DNA of 64,000 nt from Candidatus Streptomyces philanthi. Lineage in GTDB: Bacteria > Actinomycetota > Actinomycetes > Streptomycetales > Streptomycetaceae. Positions 18,680 through 28,246 of this stretch are shown here, piece after piece (positions within the stretch are counted from its first letter, which is position 1; each line of letters begins with the position of its first letter). The stretch covers positions 7,277,896 to 7,341,895 of the forward strand of contig CP073042.1 of NCBI GenBank assembly GCA_018114805.1. Reading direction: 5' to 3'. The position numbers and the translations under genes were made by a program. The notes below the pieces were generated by a model, which saw nothing but the letters and a program-made list of their open reading frames with translations, did no database searches and had not been told where the DNA came from.

Positions 18680-18753
18680 CGCCCCACCCACATACACGGC
18701 GCCCCGACGCGACCCCGCGAGCCAGCCCCGCGTGCCGCGGGTGACGACATGCC

Positions 18754-18810
18754 GCCCGCGCGCCAGGGACTGCCGACCGAATCGGTCGGCAGTCCCTGGC
18801 GCGCGGGCGT
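18754..18810. terminator. Perfect 27-bp inverted repeat
   Basis: Bases 18754-18780 are the exact reverse complement of 18784-18810, separated only by AAT. It lies 31 bases past the stop of the leftward membrane-protein gene and before the cupin operon's promoter, so a strong terminator is the simplest role. The length and perfection are unusual. Confidence 0.6.
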
Positions 18811-18840
18811 ACGGCTCGTGAGGTGGCGGCGGCCGTGGCC

Positions 18841-19519
18841 CTACGGGCCGGCGAGGGTGACACGGGCGCACTCACGGCAGGCGCGTGCCGAGGCGGCGAT
18901 CCGGGTGTGGAAGGCGATGGTCACGACGCCCGCGAGGGTGCTCAGCGGCCAGTTCGTCGCGAGGACCGAGGCCAGCGTGAGGGTGAGCGCGCTGACGGCG
19001 AGGGCGACCGCGGCCGTCGTGCCCGTCCAGGCGACGAGCAGCGGCAGTCGGTGCGGGGTGGGCAGCCAGCGCGCGAGGGCGCCGGTGGCGGCCAGCGCCG
19101 CCGCCGCGAGGAAGGCGGCCGACGCCGCGATGCCTCCCAGATGTGGCACCAACAACTGCACCAGGTCGGGGAGTTGGTGGCCCGTCGAGCCGTCCCACGT
19201 CTCCGCCAGGTGCCAGCACAGGAACAGGAAGGAGACGATCAGCATCACCGCACGGGCGGTCTGCCGGGCCTGGGCGATGGTGAGTTCGCGCTGGAAGCTC
19301 GGGGCGATCTCGGCCGACGGTGCCGAACTCGCGCACCGCCTGCCGCGCGGCACGGAGATCCGGCTCGCGCCCGTGCGACAGGTCGCGGGCCGCGTCGATG
19401 AGGCGCTCGCGCAGGTCCATCACCATCCGGGACTTGACCCGGACGGGACCGTGTAGCGCCGCCGACAGGTCCGCGACGTGGGTCTCGATGGGGTCCGCCT
19501 CGGTGGTGGGCGCGCTCAT
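18841..19519 (-). pseudogene. HAAS-type membrane protein paired with PadR
   Basis: About 226 codons. The cytoplasmic N-terminus (MSAPTTEADPIETHVADL, with LRERLIDAARDL) looks like the helical HAAS/permease-prefix domain commonly encoded next to PadR regulators. Five hydrophobic helices follow. The start ATG overlaps the PadR stop in ATGA, so they form an operon. One extra G near 19321 breaks the frame at EFGTV-EIAP. HAAS proteins usually act with PadR in sensing membrane or drug stress. Confidence 0.65.
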
Positions 19520-19857
19520 GTCGCCTGGCCGGGCCGGGGTGCCGGCTCCAACACGGCGCCGATCGCGGTCGTGAACTCGCGCCACACCGACCGCTCGGCC
19601 GCCAGGCTGCGCCGGCCGGCTTCGGTCAGTTCGTAACACCGCCGCCGCCGTTCGCCCTCGGACTCCCAGACGCTGCGCAGCAGTCCGAGCCGCTCCAGCT
19701 TGTTCAACGCTGGGTAGATCGTGCCCTTGCGCAGCTCCAGGACCCCGTTGCTGCGTTCCTGTACCGCGGTGATGACCGCGTATCCGTGCAGCGGGCCGGA
19801 TTCCAGAACGGACAGCAAGAGTCCGTCCAGATGCCCGCGTACCGCGCTCGCCTTCAT
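19516..19857 (-). CDS. PadR-family transcriptional regulator
   Basis: 113 residues, intact. The PadR winged helix is clear: RGHLDGLLLSVLESGPLHGY, then LELRKGTIYPALNKLERLG and the wing ERRRRCYELTEAGR. No large C-terminal domain, so subfamily 2. It starts divergently from the DUF2269 gene; a palindrome at 19918-19930 in the shared region is a candidate operator. The product would repress itself and its membrane partner. Confidence 0.9.
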   Translation of the reverse strand: MKASAVRGHLDGLLLSVLESGPLHGYAVITAVQERSNGVLELRKGTIYPALNKLERLGLLRSVWESEGERRRRCYELTEAGRRSLAAERSVWREFTTAIGAVLEPAPRPGQAT

Positions 19858-19917
19858 AGTCAGGCAGCCTACCCAAAGGGTGCGCGAACGTGCTACTTAT
19901 AGTTCGACAGCCAACCT

Positions 19918-19930
19918 ATTGGCAGCCAAT
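19918..19930. promoter_or_regulatory. Palindrome between divergent PadR and DUF2269 genes
   Basis: ATTGGC-A-GCCAAT is a perfect 13-base palindrome, in a locally AT-rich stretch (TACTTATAGTT at 19894). It lies 17 bases upstream of the DUF2269 start. Likely PadR operator. Confidence 0.45.
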
Positions 19931-19946
19931 CGAGAAGAGCTCCGCG

Positions 19947-20444
19947 GTGACGAAATTCCTGCTGTCCGTGCACGTCTTGGCGGCGATCCTGGCGATCGGA
20001 CCGATCAAGGTCGCGGCCTCGATGTTCCCCCGCTACGTCCGCTCCCCAGCGGCCGACGGCGACGGCTCGGACGACGCCCGTATGGCGGCGCTCCTGCACC
20101 GCGTGTGTTGCGGTTACACCGTCGTCGGCATAGCGGTCCCGGTCTTCGGGGTCGCCACGGGGCCCCAACTCGGCGTGCTCACGGACGCCTGGCTGCTGAC
20201 CTCGATCGTGCTGACCGCCGCCGCGGCGGCGCTGCTGTTGCTGGCGATCCTCCCTGGGCAGCAGCGGTTGCTCGCCCGGCCGGCGGGCGTGCGGGCGCTG
20301 GGCGGGGGCGCGGGCACCGGTGTTGCGGAGGCGGCCCGCTCGGCTGCCGCGCGCCTGGCCATGGTCACGGGCACGTTCAACCTGCTCTGGGCGGTGGTCG
20401 TCGTCCTGATGATCGTGCGCCCCGGCTCCACGACGGGGGCCTGA
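19947..20444 (+). CDS. DUF2269-like integral membrane protein
   Basis: 165 residues from GTG 19947, chosen because GAAGAGC precedes it and the family's first transmembrane helix (KFLLSVHVLAAILAIGP) follows at once; an earlier start at 19890 is possible but lies in the probable operator. Four hydrophobic segments. The family has no established function. The next gene starts 5 bases after the stop. Confidence 0.7.
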   Translation: MTKFLLSVHVLAAILAIGPIKVAASMFPRYVRSPAADGDGSDDARMAALLHRVCCGYTVVGIAVPVFGVATGPQLGVLTDAWLLTSIVLTAAAAALLLLAILPGQQRLLARPAGVRALGGGAGTGVAEAARSAAARLAMVTGTFNLLWAVVVVLMIVRPGSTTGA

Positions 20445-20449
20445 ACATC

Positions 20450-20734
20450 GTGCGCGCACTCCGCATCGCGGCCGTCGTCGAAGCCGTTTCCCTGGTGTTC
20501 CTGCTGGTCAACGTCTTCACCGTGCACGTCGGTGTGATCACCTCGCTCGGTGGCCCGACGCACGGGACGGCCTACCTGGTCATCATCGTCATCGCCTGGC
20601 GCACCCCGCCGGCCCTGGCCCCGGGCGCCCGCCCGCGCGCCCTCGTCCCCGGCGTCGGCGGGTTGCTCGTACTGCGGCGCATGCCCCGGGAGGCGCCGGC
20701 GACCCGGCGGCCCCGCCTCGTCAAGGAGGAGTGA
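20450..20734 (+). CDS. DUF3817-like small membrane protein
   Basis: 94 residues from GTG 20450. The sequence LRIAAVVEAVSLVFLLVN and a second segment GPTHGTAYLVIIVIAW match the pattern of DUF3817 proteins, which usually have three helices. It is in operon with the DUF2269 gene. The C-terminus is basic. Function unknown. Confidence 0.6.
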   Translation: MRALRIAAVVEAVSLVFLLVNVFTVHVGVITSLGGPTHGTAYLVIIVIAWRTPPALAPGARPRALVPGVGGLLVLRRMPREAPATRRPRLVKEE

Positions 20735-20773
20735 GGCGCGGAGCACGCGTCGGCCCGCCGCGTCCACCACGTC

Positions 20774-20813
20774 GTCCCCGACTCCGCGCCCTCGGCGCCC
20801 CAGAGTCGGGGAC
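20774..20813. terminator. Bidirectional terminator
   Basis: GTCCCCGACTC (20774-20784) pairs perfectly with GAGTCGGGGAC (20803-20813) over an 18-base loop, between the convergent DUF3817 and TetR genes. Confidence 0.65.
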
Positions 20814-20829
20814 AGGTGCGTGCCCGGGG

Positions 20830-21403
20830 CTACTGGTGCAGGGCGATGAGCCGTGCGAGGTGTTTGCCCGCGATCTGCAGCGGCTCCTTGCTCCGGGCGA
20901 CCTGGGCCGCCAACTCGGCGCCCTCCATCGTGCTGATCACGGTGTGCGCCAGGTCGTGCGCGTCGCTCTCGCTCATGCCGGAGGCGCGCAACCTGTCGTG
21001 CACCAGCCCGCGCCGCGGCCGTCTGGATGTCGGGGGCCCGGCCCGCCGTGCCGAGCGAGGTCGTGGTGATGGGGCAGCCGTCCACCCGCTGGGAGGCGTG
21101 CAGGCCGTCGGCGAGTTCGTGGCACAGGTCAAAGATGGCCCGCGCGGTGTCCTCCTCGCGTTCCAGCGCGTCGCGCAGTACCTCGAAGAACTCCTGGTCA
21201 CCGTGGTGGATGGCGGCGACGGCCAGCTCCTGCTTGCCGCCGGGGAAGAAGTGGTACACGGAGCCGAGCGTGGCCCGCGCCTCCTGCCCGATCTGCTTGA
21301 TCCCGGTGCTGTCGTAACCCTGCCGCTGCATCAGCAGGGACGCCGCGCGGACGATGCGGGTGCGGGTGTCGGGGGTCGCCGCGGTGTTCGTCTCCGTGTT
21401 CAC
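20830..21403 (-). pseudogene. TetR-family regulator
   Basis: About 190 codons from GTG 21403. The helix-turn-helix reads QIGQEARATLGSVYHFFPGG and the preceding helix IVRAASLLMQRQGYDSTG is family-typical. The ligand domain includes CPITTTSLG. One frame break near 21015 separates AAAA from LVHDRLRASG. It is divergent from the imine-reductase-like gene, and the 22-base direct repeats between them (21420-21488) are its likely operators. Confidence 0.7.
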
Positions 21404-21419
21404 GCGGGCCAGCCTATCG

Positions 21420-21488
21420 AATAGAGCGTTCGTTCCAGAGGTGTGCTACGTTGCGTCGCAGCGCTAAATAGAGCGTTCGTTTTAGAGG
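21420..21488. promoter_or_regulatory. Paired 22-base direct repeats, candidate TetR operators
   Basis: Bases 21420-21441 and 21467-21488 are identical at 20 of 22 positions (shared core AATAGAGCGTTCGTT), 47 bases apart. They fill the 101-base gap between the divergent TetR and oxidoreductase genes. Confidence 0.6.
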
Positions 21489-21504
21489 GTCGTGGAGGAA
21501 TTCT

Positions 21505-22388
21505 GATGAGTGCGCAGGACGATCCGTGACGGTGATCGGTCTGGGCCCGATGGGGCGTGCCATGGTGCGCGCGTACCTGGCGCGGGACTGCGAGGTGACC
21601 GTGTGGAGCCGGACCGCGAGCAAGGCCGATGACCTGGTGACGGCCGGCGCGCGGCTGGCTCCCTCGGTCGAAGAGGCCCTGGGCGCCAACGAGTTGGTGA
21701 TACTCAGCCTGACGGACTACGCTGCGATGTACGCGCTCCTCGAACCGGTGACGGCCGCGTTGTCGGGCAGGGTCCTCGCCAACCTCAGCTCCGACACCCC
21801 GGAGCGGGCGCGCGAGGCGGCGGCATGGGCGACCCGACACGGGGCGCGCTACCTCACCGCCGGGGTGGCGGTCTCCCCGGACCTGGTGGGGACGCCGGAC
21901 GGTTTCACGTACTACAGCGGAGAGCAGGACCTCGTCGAGGAACACCGGGGCGCCCTGGAGGTGATCAGCAGGGTCGAGTACCGGGGCGAGGACCCGGGGC
22001 TCGCGGCGCTGTACTACCAGATCCAGATGGACCTGTTCTGGACGAGCCTGACCGCCTGGCTGCACTCGGTGGCCGTGGCCGAGGCGCACGGCATCTCGGT
22101 CGAGGAGATCCTGCCGTACTCGGTGGACGTGGCCGACTCGCTGTCGACCTTCTTCCGGTTCTACGCGCCACGGCTCAGCGCCGGGGACGACACGGGTGAC
22201 GTGGACCGGCTCGCCATGGGGGTGGCCAGCTTGGAGCACGTGGTGGACACGGTGCGGGCGGGGGAGTGGAGACGGGCCTGCCCGAGGCGGTGCTGGAGGT
22301 GTTCCGGCGCGGCGTCGCGGCGGGCCACGCGAACGACAGCCTCACCAGCCTGCGCGCCATCCTGCGGGCGGGCGACGTCCCGGCCTGA
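21505..22388 (+). pseudogene. Imine-reductase-like NAD(P)-dependent oxidoreductase
   Basis: About 293 codons. The N-terminal Rossmann motif VIGLGPMGRAMVRAYL is followed by VWSRTASKADDL (an NADPH-type loop), ILSLTDYAAMYALLEP, NLSSDTPERAR and EYRGEDPGLAALYYQ. These match the imine reductase branch of the beta-hydroxyacid dehydrogenase superfamily better than 3-hydroxyisobutyrate dehydrogenase. ATG 21505 with GGAGGA is the natural start, but the frame slips near 21524 (one base missing before GTGACGGTG) and again near 22269. GTG 21526 would avoid the first break. Divergent TetR control is likely. Confidence 0.65.
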
Positions 22389-22547
22389 CGCGCCGGACGC
22401 GGGCTGGGCCCCACCGCCCCGGCACGGCACGGATGCCCAAAGCCTCGGGAGCTTCCCCGCGGCCCCGGGCCGTACCGCGCGCTCCTTCACCCCCTCCGTG
22501 GAGGCGTCGTGCCGCGCTAGGTGTCGCGCGGGGAGCGCCCGGGGCGG

Positions 22548-23952
22548 TCAGCGCTGTGGGGTTGGGAAGGCCACCGGGCTGCGTAGCCCCGCGCGGCTGA
22601 CCGCGCGGACGCCGAAGAACACGTTGTCCTTGGACAGGTCGACGGTGTGGCGGGTGGTGTCACCCACCAGCCTCGCGTGGGTCCACCGCGCCGCGGTGGT
22701 CTCGCGCCAGACCACCTCGTAGCCCGCCAGATCCGGCTCGGGGCCCCGCTCCCAGACCAGTTCCGTCTCGTTGGTCAGGGCCGCGGTGAGGATCCTCGCG
22801 CCGCGCGGCGTACCGGGGGCCTGGGCCAGGCTCCACAGGGCCGCGCCGTTGACGCGGGCGACGCGCGCGATGAAGGGGAAGTCGCAGAACTCGGGCAGGT
22901 CCCCGTACTGCCTGCCGTCGACGACGCGCACGTCCTGGTGCTGGTGGGCGTAGTCCTCGGCGGGCTTCGTGAACCGGGCCGCGGGGTAGGCGCGCTCAAG
23001 GAACGGTATGTGGTCGCCGCCGCGCAGATAGCGGTCTCGGCGGTACATGACACGGACCTTCATGCCGGTCACCCCGTGCCCCGCGACGTCCTGGACGAAC
23101 CGGGCGAGCTGCCGCGAGGTCGAGTCGTTCTTGCCGCCGACGGAGCGCCGTACCTCGCCCTCCTGAGGGGTCTCGGAGGTGGGCACCTCTTCGGCGAACA
23201 GCCTGAGGGTGTGGGGGTCGCGGCTGCCGTCGTCGGCGGTGGAGCTGCCGACGATGTCGTTGGTGAACATCCCCTGTACGTCGGCCTGGCGCTCCCGGTA
23301 GCCCTGGGCGAGGTGGGCCGCGCCGTACAGGCCCTGTTCCTCGCCTGCCACGGCGGCGAAGACCAGCGTGGCGCCGGTGCGCCCGGTGGCCATGACGTGG
23401 GCCAGCTCCATCGCGACAGCCAACCCCGAGGGCGTCGTCGTCGGCCCCCGGGGCGTCGCTGGTGCGGTCCATGACGTCACTGGCCCGGGAGTCGTAGTGC
23501 CCGGAGACGACGTAGACGCGGTCGGGCGAGGTCGTGCCGCGCAGGGTGGCGACGATGTTGGAGATCCGCGTCGGGACGGTGATGCGGGGTGCCGGCTGCT
23601 GCACGTACGACTGCAGCTCGACCGTCATCCGGCCGCCGGACGCCCGCGCGTACTCGCGCATCCGCGCCCGGATCCAGTCGCGGGCGGCGCCGATGCCCCG
23701 CTCGGGGTCGTCCTGGGTGGAGAGGGTGTGCCGGGTGCCGAAGGCGGCCAGGCGCCGCACGGTCGCCTCGATCCGGCGGTGGTCGATCTCCTGGAGCAGG
23801 GCCCGCAGTTCCGGCGGTGGCGGCTGCGGGGCGAGCCGACCCGGCTCGCCCGCGGCCGCGGCCGCGACGCCGGTGGACGTGGCGGCCGCGGCGACGGTGG
23901 CCGCGGTGGTAGCGAGCAGGGTGCGCCGGGAGGCGCCCGTCGGATTCACCAT
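22548..23952 (-). pseudogene. Secreted M28-family zinc aminopeptidase
   Basis: About 468 codons. The N-terminus SRRTLLATTAATV is a twin-arginine (Tat) signal followed by an alanine-rich cleavage region. The di-zinc ligands are in SGHYDSR, PGADDDASG, AGEEQGLYG and the histidine in GGDHIPF. The last 90 residues resemble a fibronectin-III-like module (DLAGYEVVWRE). Expected to cleave peptides outside the cell. ATG 23952 gives the best signal peptide. One extra C near 23441 breaks the frame inside the metal site (DDDA-SGLAV). Confidence 0.8.
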
Positions 23953-24072
23953 GCGGGTATCGTCATGCACGCAACAACCGGCTCGCAAGACACGTACACT
24001 CCTCGAACGCCCGAGGCCGCCCCCACCTTGTCCGACGCGTCCGGCTGGCCCCCGGCACCGGGCCGGAGCCGG

Positions 24073-25557
24073 TCAGAACCTGGGGTCCTGGGTCTGGGAC
24101 GTCACCATCTCCACGGCCTCCTCGTGTGTGGAGACCGAGGGCTGGGAGCCCTCCAGGGGCTGGCGGGCCGTCTCCTTGATGAACGCCACGGCGACCAGGC
24201 CGACCGAGGCCGCCACGATCGCGTACACGGCGGGCATCATGTCGCTGCCGGTCAGGCTGATCAGGCCGGTGATCACCAGCGGGGTCGTGCCGCCGAACAG
24301 GGACGCGGCGAGATTGTAGCCGATGGACAGCGAGCCGTAGCGGACGTTTGTCGCGAACAGGGCGGGCAGGACGGCGGACATCGTGCCCAGCAGGCAGACG
24401 AGCGGCAGGCCCAGCATCAGCATGCCGCTGGTGACAGCCACGAAGCTGCCCTCCTGGAGCAGCCAGAAGGCGGGGACGGAGAGCAGGATGAAACCGCCCA
24501 TGCCCGCCGCGAGCAGCGGTTTGCGACCGACCCGGTCGTTGAGCCAGCCGACCTGGTTGACCAGGCACATCAGCACGACCATGGTGCCGACCAGGATGAG
24601 CAGACCGTGCGAGTCGTCGTAGTCCAGCTCGTCCGTGAGATAGGTGGGCATGTACGAGAGCAGCATGTAGTGGCAGATGTTGTACGCCGCCACGAGCACC
24701 ACGCACAGCAGCAGGCGCTGCCACTGGGCCATGAAGATCTCCTTGAGCTCGGTGCCCTCGCTCGTGATGTGCTCGTCTGCCGTCTCCTCCTCAAGCCGCT
24801 GGAAGGCGGGCGTCTCCTCCAGCTTGAGCCGCAGGTACAGGCCCACGAGGCCCAGCGGCCCGGCGACCAGGAACGGCACCCGCCAGCCCCAGTCCTCCAT
24901 CGTGCCGTCACCCAGCCACTCGGTCAGCGCGACCACCAGGGCCGCGGCGCTCGCGTAACCAGCCAGGGTGCCGAGTTCCAGGAAACTGCCGAAGTAGCCG
25001 CGCTTCTTGTCGGGCGCGTACTCGGCGATGAAGGTCGAGGCACCCCCGTACTCGCCACCCGTCGAGAAGCCCTGGAGCAGCCGGAAGAAGATCAGCAGCA
25101 CCGGAGCCCAGAAGCTGATCGAGGCGTACGAGGGGACGAGCCCGATGCAGAAGGTGCCGAGCGCCATCAGGATCATGGTGAGCGCGAGCACCTTCTTGCG
25201 GCCCACCCGGTCGCCGAGCGGCCCGAAGTAGAGCCCGCCGAGCGGCCGTACCAGGAAGGCCACGGCGAAGGTCGCGAACGACGACAGGAGCTGCATCGTG
25301 TCGTTGCCGGACGGGAAGAACACGTGCCCGATGGTGACGGCGAGGTAGCTGTAGATGCCGAAGTCGAACCACTCCATGGCGTTGCCGAGCGCCGCCGCCT
25401 TCACCGCGCGCCGCACGGTCTTCTCGTCGGTGACCGTGATGTCGGTCCGTCGCAGCCTGGGGTTCTTCCGGCGGGCGATGGCTCGGAACAGCGGCCGGTG
25501 GCGTCTGACGGCCTCAGGGTCCAGCGCGGCGTCATCGGGGGGTGTGCCAGTGGTCAC
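24073..25557 (-). CDS. MHS-type (ProP-like) MFS transporter
   Basis: 494 residues, intact. Twelve helices. The start of TM1 GNAMEWFDFGIYSYLA, GDRVGRKKVLALTMILM and RLLQGFSTGGEYGG are signatures of the metabolite:H+ symporter group that includes the osmoprotectant transporter ProP and dicarboxylate/shikimate carriers. The long charged loop between TM6 and TM7 is also typical. GTG 25557 was chosen since GAAGGG lies nine bases upstream; the open frame continues further but with no coding character. A palindrome lies 72 bases upstream. Confidence 0.85.
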   Translation of the reverse strand: MTTGTPPDDAALDPEAVRRHRPLFRAIARRKNPRLRRTDITVTDEKTVRRAVKAAALGNAMEWFDFGIYSYLAVTIGHVFFPSGNDTMQLLSSFATFAVAFLVRPLGGLYFGPLGDRVGRKKVLALTMILMALGTFCIGLVPSYASISFWAPVLLIFFRLLQGFSTGGEYGGASTFIAEYAPDKKRGYFGSFLELGTLAGYASAAALVVALTEWLGDGTMEDWGWRVPFLVAGPLGLVGLYLRLKLEETPAFQRLEEETADEHITSEGTELKEIFMAQWQRLLLCVVLVAAYNICHYMLLSYMPTYLTDELDYDDSHGLLILVGTMVVLMCLVNQVGWLNDRVGRKPLLAAGMGGFILLSVPAFWLLQEGSFVAVTSGMLMLGLPLVCLLGTMSAVLPALFATNVRYGSLSIGYNLAASLFGGTTPLVITGLISLTGSDMMPAVYAIVAASVGLVAVAFIKETARQPLEGSQPSVSTHEEAVEMVTSQTQDPRF

Positions 25558-26244
25558 GACTCGCCCTTCCCTTCGTGTGTTGCGAACCGCGTGGGGAGCG
25601 GTCTCGTACGAGTCAAGCTGCTGCGCCCGATCACGGGTGATCAAACCTCTTGCGGCGGATATGAGGAGATTGCTCACACCCGGCGAGCCGTCCGGGTGCG
25701 CGCGCTGCCACCCTCGGCCGGAGCGTGACACCCACCGCTGACGCGGTGCGTGGCGCCCCCGACCTGGCGCGCGCCACCACCCGCCCGGTGCGCGAGGGAT
25801 TCCTGGTGTGCCGGTGTCCTCCTCTTGGTCGAGGGACGGTCCTGATCGCGTACCCCGAAACGCCCATCCTTCGTGCGCGACCCTCATTCGCGCGGCGGCG
25901 CGCGGGCGAGGCGTCCGCGCGAGGCGCGGCGGCCCGGCCGCCCTGCCAGCCGGCCCCCACGCGCGGTGGGGCACGGCTGCTCCGAACGGTCGACGCCGGC
26001 GGCATCGCGCGCAAGGCCTGCGACACCGGTGGCCGTACGAGCGCCGCAGCCGGGGCCGGCCACGGTGCGGGGGCCGGGACCCGCTCGTCGCCACCGCCAT
26101 GCCAGCCGACCCCGCGACCGCCCGCCCGCTCGGGTCGCACACACCCGATCACCGTCTGTCGCGCTGCGGGCGCACCCGCTGCCGGCCACGGTCGGTGGCA
26201 GCCGGCCGCGCGCACGGCGGCCAGGCGGTCACAGGGCCAGGCGG
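25558..26244. promoter_or_regulatory. 687-base intergenic region upstream of the MHS transporter
   Basis: No convincing gene. It holds a perfect 14-base palindrome GATCAC-GG-GTGATC at 25629-25642, suitable as an operator for the transporter. Several frames stay open only because of the high GC content; their translations are arginine/proline-rich without motifs. Confidence 0.45.
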
Positions 26245-26250
26245 TCACAG
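26219..26250 (+). repeat. Perfect 16-base tandem repeat at a gene end
   Basis: GGCCAGGCGGTCACAG occurs twice in direct succession (26219-26234 and 26235-26250). The second copy overlaps the stop codon of the leftward membrane-anchored protein gene. Confidence 0.8.
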
Positions 26251-26973
26251 TAGTGAGGCGTCCCCCAGCACCCGGTCAACCTGCTCCCGCCCTCGCTCTT
26301 CGGTGAGGCCGAGGAGGAAGGCCGAGCCGCGGTCGTCCAGCGAGATGAGGGTCATCCGGAGGTAGAGGGTGCCGCAGTCGGCGTGGGTGACCCTCAGCAC
26401 CGCCGTGTGCGCGGGCCGACCGCCGACCGTCGCCGCCGCGGACTCCTGGGGCGTCTACCTCGCGTCCGGGCAGAAGAACTCGGCGTTCGACGAGGCCGCG
26501 CCCTCTGCCTCGTACCGCAGCCTGGATCGCGGTACGCCGCCGGCCCGGCCGGCCATGACCGAGCCGCCCTCGCCGTCCGCGCTCTTCGTGCCGGCCGCCG
26601 AGGTGAAGGCGTCGATCAGGCCGCTCTTCTCGTGCTCCCAGCCCTCGGGTATCGCATAGGAGATCCCGGCCTTCTCGTCCGTGACCCGAGGCTGATCGGC
26701 CAGCGCGGAGCGGTCCTCGTCGCGCGTCAGCCACCATGCGGTGGTCCCGCCGACGAGGAGGAGCAGCGCGAGAAGACCGGCGACCACCGCCCGGCGGCTC
26801 TCTGACCGCCGGGCCGGGGGAGGGGTGGGAGTGCCGGGGCCGGTGGGAAGCGGAGAGCCGTACCCGGGGTCGCTCGCAGGAGGCGCGTGTTCCGGTCCGG
26901 ACGGACGGGTGTTCCCGAGCTCGGCGGGCTCGGGCCGATACGGCGGCGGTCCGGCGGGAGGTGGCGTCGTCAT
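26245..26973 (-). pseudogene. Membrane-anchored extracytoplasmic protein with in-frame TAG
   Basis: 242 codons plus one internal stop. A proline-rich cytoplasmic N-terminus (MTTPPPAGPPPY), a single transmembrane helix VVAGLLALLLLVGGTTAWWL, then an extracytoplasmic domain with GISYAIPEGWEHE and VTHADCGTLYLRMTL. Such one-helix proteins are common in Streptomyces and lack a known role. TAG at 26455-26457 falls between CPDAR and TPQESAAA. The frame on both sides is coding to the end at 26245, so it may be a point change or sequence error. Confidence 0.6.
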
Positions 26974-27045
26974 GGGCCCAGCCTTCCGGGGCCGCCCGGG
27001 CCTGTCCTGAGTAGGTGTACTCAGGTGGCCACCCACGGTGTTCGG

Positions 27046-27264
27046 TCACGTTGGGCCACCAAGCCGGCACAGGAGTGTGGGGACGTCCGCCAGCGTGCTG
27101 CGGGCCAGCACCTCGCCGTGCTCGGCGGCACGCTTCTCGATCTGTCGGCACGTCAGGCCGGAGCGTTCCTTGAGCTGTCGCATGGCGGTCGCGAACTCGC
27201 CTGAGGTTCCGGCCCGGTGCGGTTGAACGTCCTCCGCATGCGCCATGCTGACCTCGTGAGCCAT
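27046..27264 (-). pseudogene. Truncated helix-turn-helix protein
   Basis: About 72 codons. The segment GEFATAMRQLKERSGL, then RQIEKRAAEHGEVLARSTLAD is the N-terminal XRE-like domain of a large Streptomyces family of HTH proteins. The normal continuation after the recognition helix is absent in all frames; the frame ends with LLCRLGGPT. So only the DNA-binding start remains. Start at 27264 (MAHEVSMAH) or 27246. Confidence 0.5.
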
Positions 27265-27460
27265 CCCGCGACACGCGGGTGACACCGATGCCCCCCCGGC
27301 GCCACCGGTCCCGGACAGCGTCCGGACACCTCTGTGACCAGCCCGGACAGCCCGCACCTGTCCGGGACAGCGGGTCGCCATTGCCTCGGCCTCTCCGTGG
27401 CCCACAGTCTCGAAGGGTTAGAAAGGGGCGAACCGCCACTCGCGACCACGGAGTGTTCTC

Positions 27461-28054
27461 ATGCGAAAGACCGCAAGACCGGCACACCTCACCTCCCTCG
27501 CGCTCGCCGCCGTCGTCGTCGGCCTGACGGCCACCACGGCTGTCCCGGCTCGGGCGCACACCGAGACCCAGGCCTCCGCCAAGGTGACCGACGCCCACTA
27601 CCTGCGCTTCGACAAGGGCTCGGTCACGAACTCCCGTCTGGAGCTGGTCAAGCGCACCGCCGGCCGTGACAAGGTGCTCAAGAGGTACAAGGCGGGCTCG
27701 GGTCAGACCAAGGACACCTGCGCCGTCGGCAAGGGCTGGCTGCCCAACGCGGAGAAGAAGCCCTATGCCGTCGAGTGGCACCGCAAGAACTTCGACGGCA
27801 TCATCAACGGACTCGTCATCAAGCTCTCCGACCGCAAGTGCCACAACGGCACCAAGCGCACCGAGCTGTTCATTCACAGCGAGATGAAGCCCAACGGCAA
27901 GCAGGGCACCATCGAGTCCGAGCGGTGGACCAACAGCGATCCCAACGACTACTACTCCAACGGCTGCGTCAAGCTCAACTCGACCGACATCAGGGACCTG
28001 TTCAAGCGCCTCGACCGCATCGGCTGGCCGACGAAGCTGTACGTGGTGAGCTGA
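27461..28054 (+). CDS. Secreted L,D-transpeptidase (YkuD-like)
   Basis: 197 residues, intact. A Sec signal peptide with an ARA cleavage site near residue 32 precedes a YkuD-like domain. The catalytic region FIHSEM and, 30 residues on, SNGCVKLN holds His, Ser and the nucleophile Cys; asparagine replaces the histidine of the common SHGC motif. These enzymes make 3-3 crosslinks in peptidoglycan or attach proteins to it. ATG 27461 follows GGAGTG. A stem-loop at 28140 follows. Confidence 0.75.
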   Translation: MRKTARPAHLTSLALAAVVVGLTATTAVPARAHTETQASAKVTDAHYLRFDKGSVTNSRLELVKRTAGRDKVLKRYKAGSGQTKDTCAVGKGWLPNAEKKPYAVEWHRKNFDGIINGLVIKLSDRKCHNGTKRTELFIHSEMKPNGKQGTIESERWTNSDPNDYYSNGCVKLNSTDIRDLFKRLDRIGWPTKLYVVS

Positions 28055-28139
28055 CCCGCGCCAGTTCTTTTCGCGGCGCCCGGAAGACCCGACGGCCCCG
28101 AGCGCTCGGTCACCGCGCCGGCTGCCGGGGCACGACGGC

Positions 28140-28172
28140 CCCTCGCCCGAGCCTCACCAGGAGAGGCGAGGG
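28140..28172. terminator. Stem-loop after the L,D-transpeptidase
   Basis: CCCTCGCC (28140-28147) pairs with GGCGAGGG (28165-28172) over a 17-base loop, 86 bases past the stop codon. Confidence 0.5.
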
Positions 28173-28246
28173 CGCGGGGGCCGCCCCCGCTCCGGAGGAG
28201 CGCTCCGCCCACGGTTAGCGGTGGCAGCCGGGGCCGGGGCCGGGGT

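Noticed and set aside
23368..25728. 786-codon + strand frame across the M28 and MHS genes
   Set aside because: Antisense to two recognisable genes, composition is low-complexity and charged; no start context or domain.
26276..27877. 533-codon minus frame between the membrane protein and the L,D-transpeptidase
   Set aside because: It overlaps the real genes on both strands and reads as Arg/Gly-rich filler; no domain.
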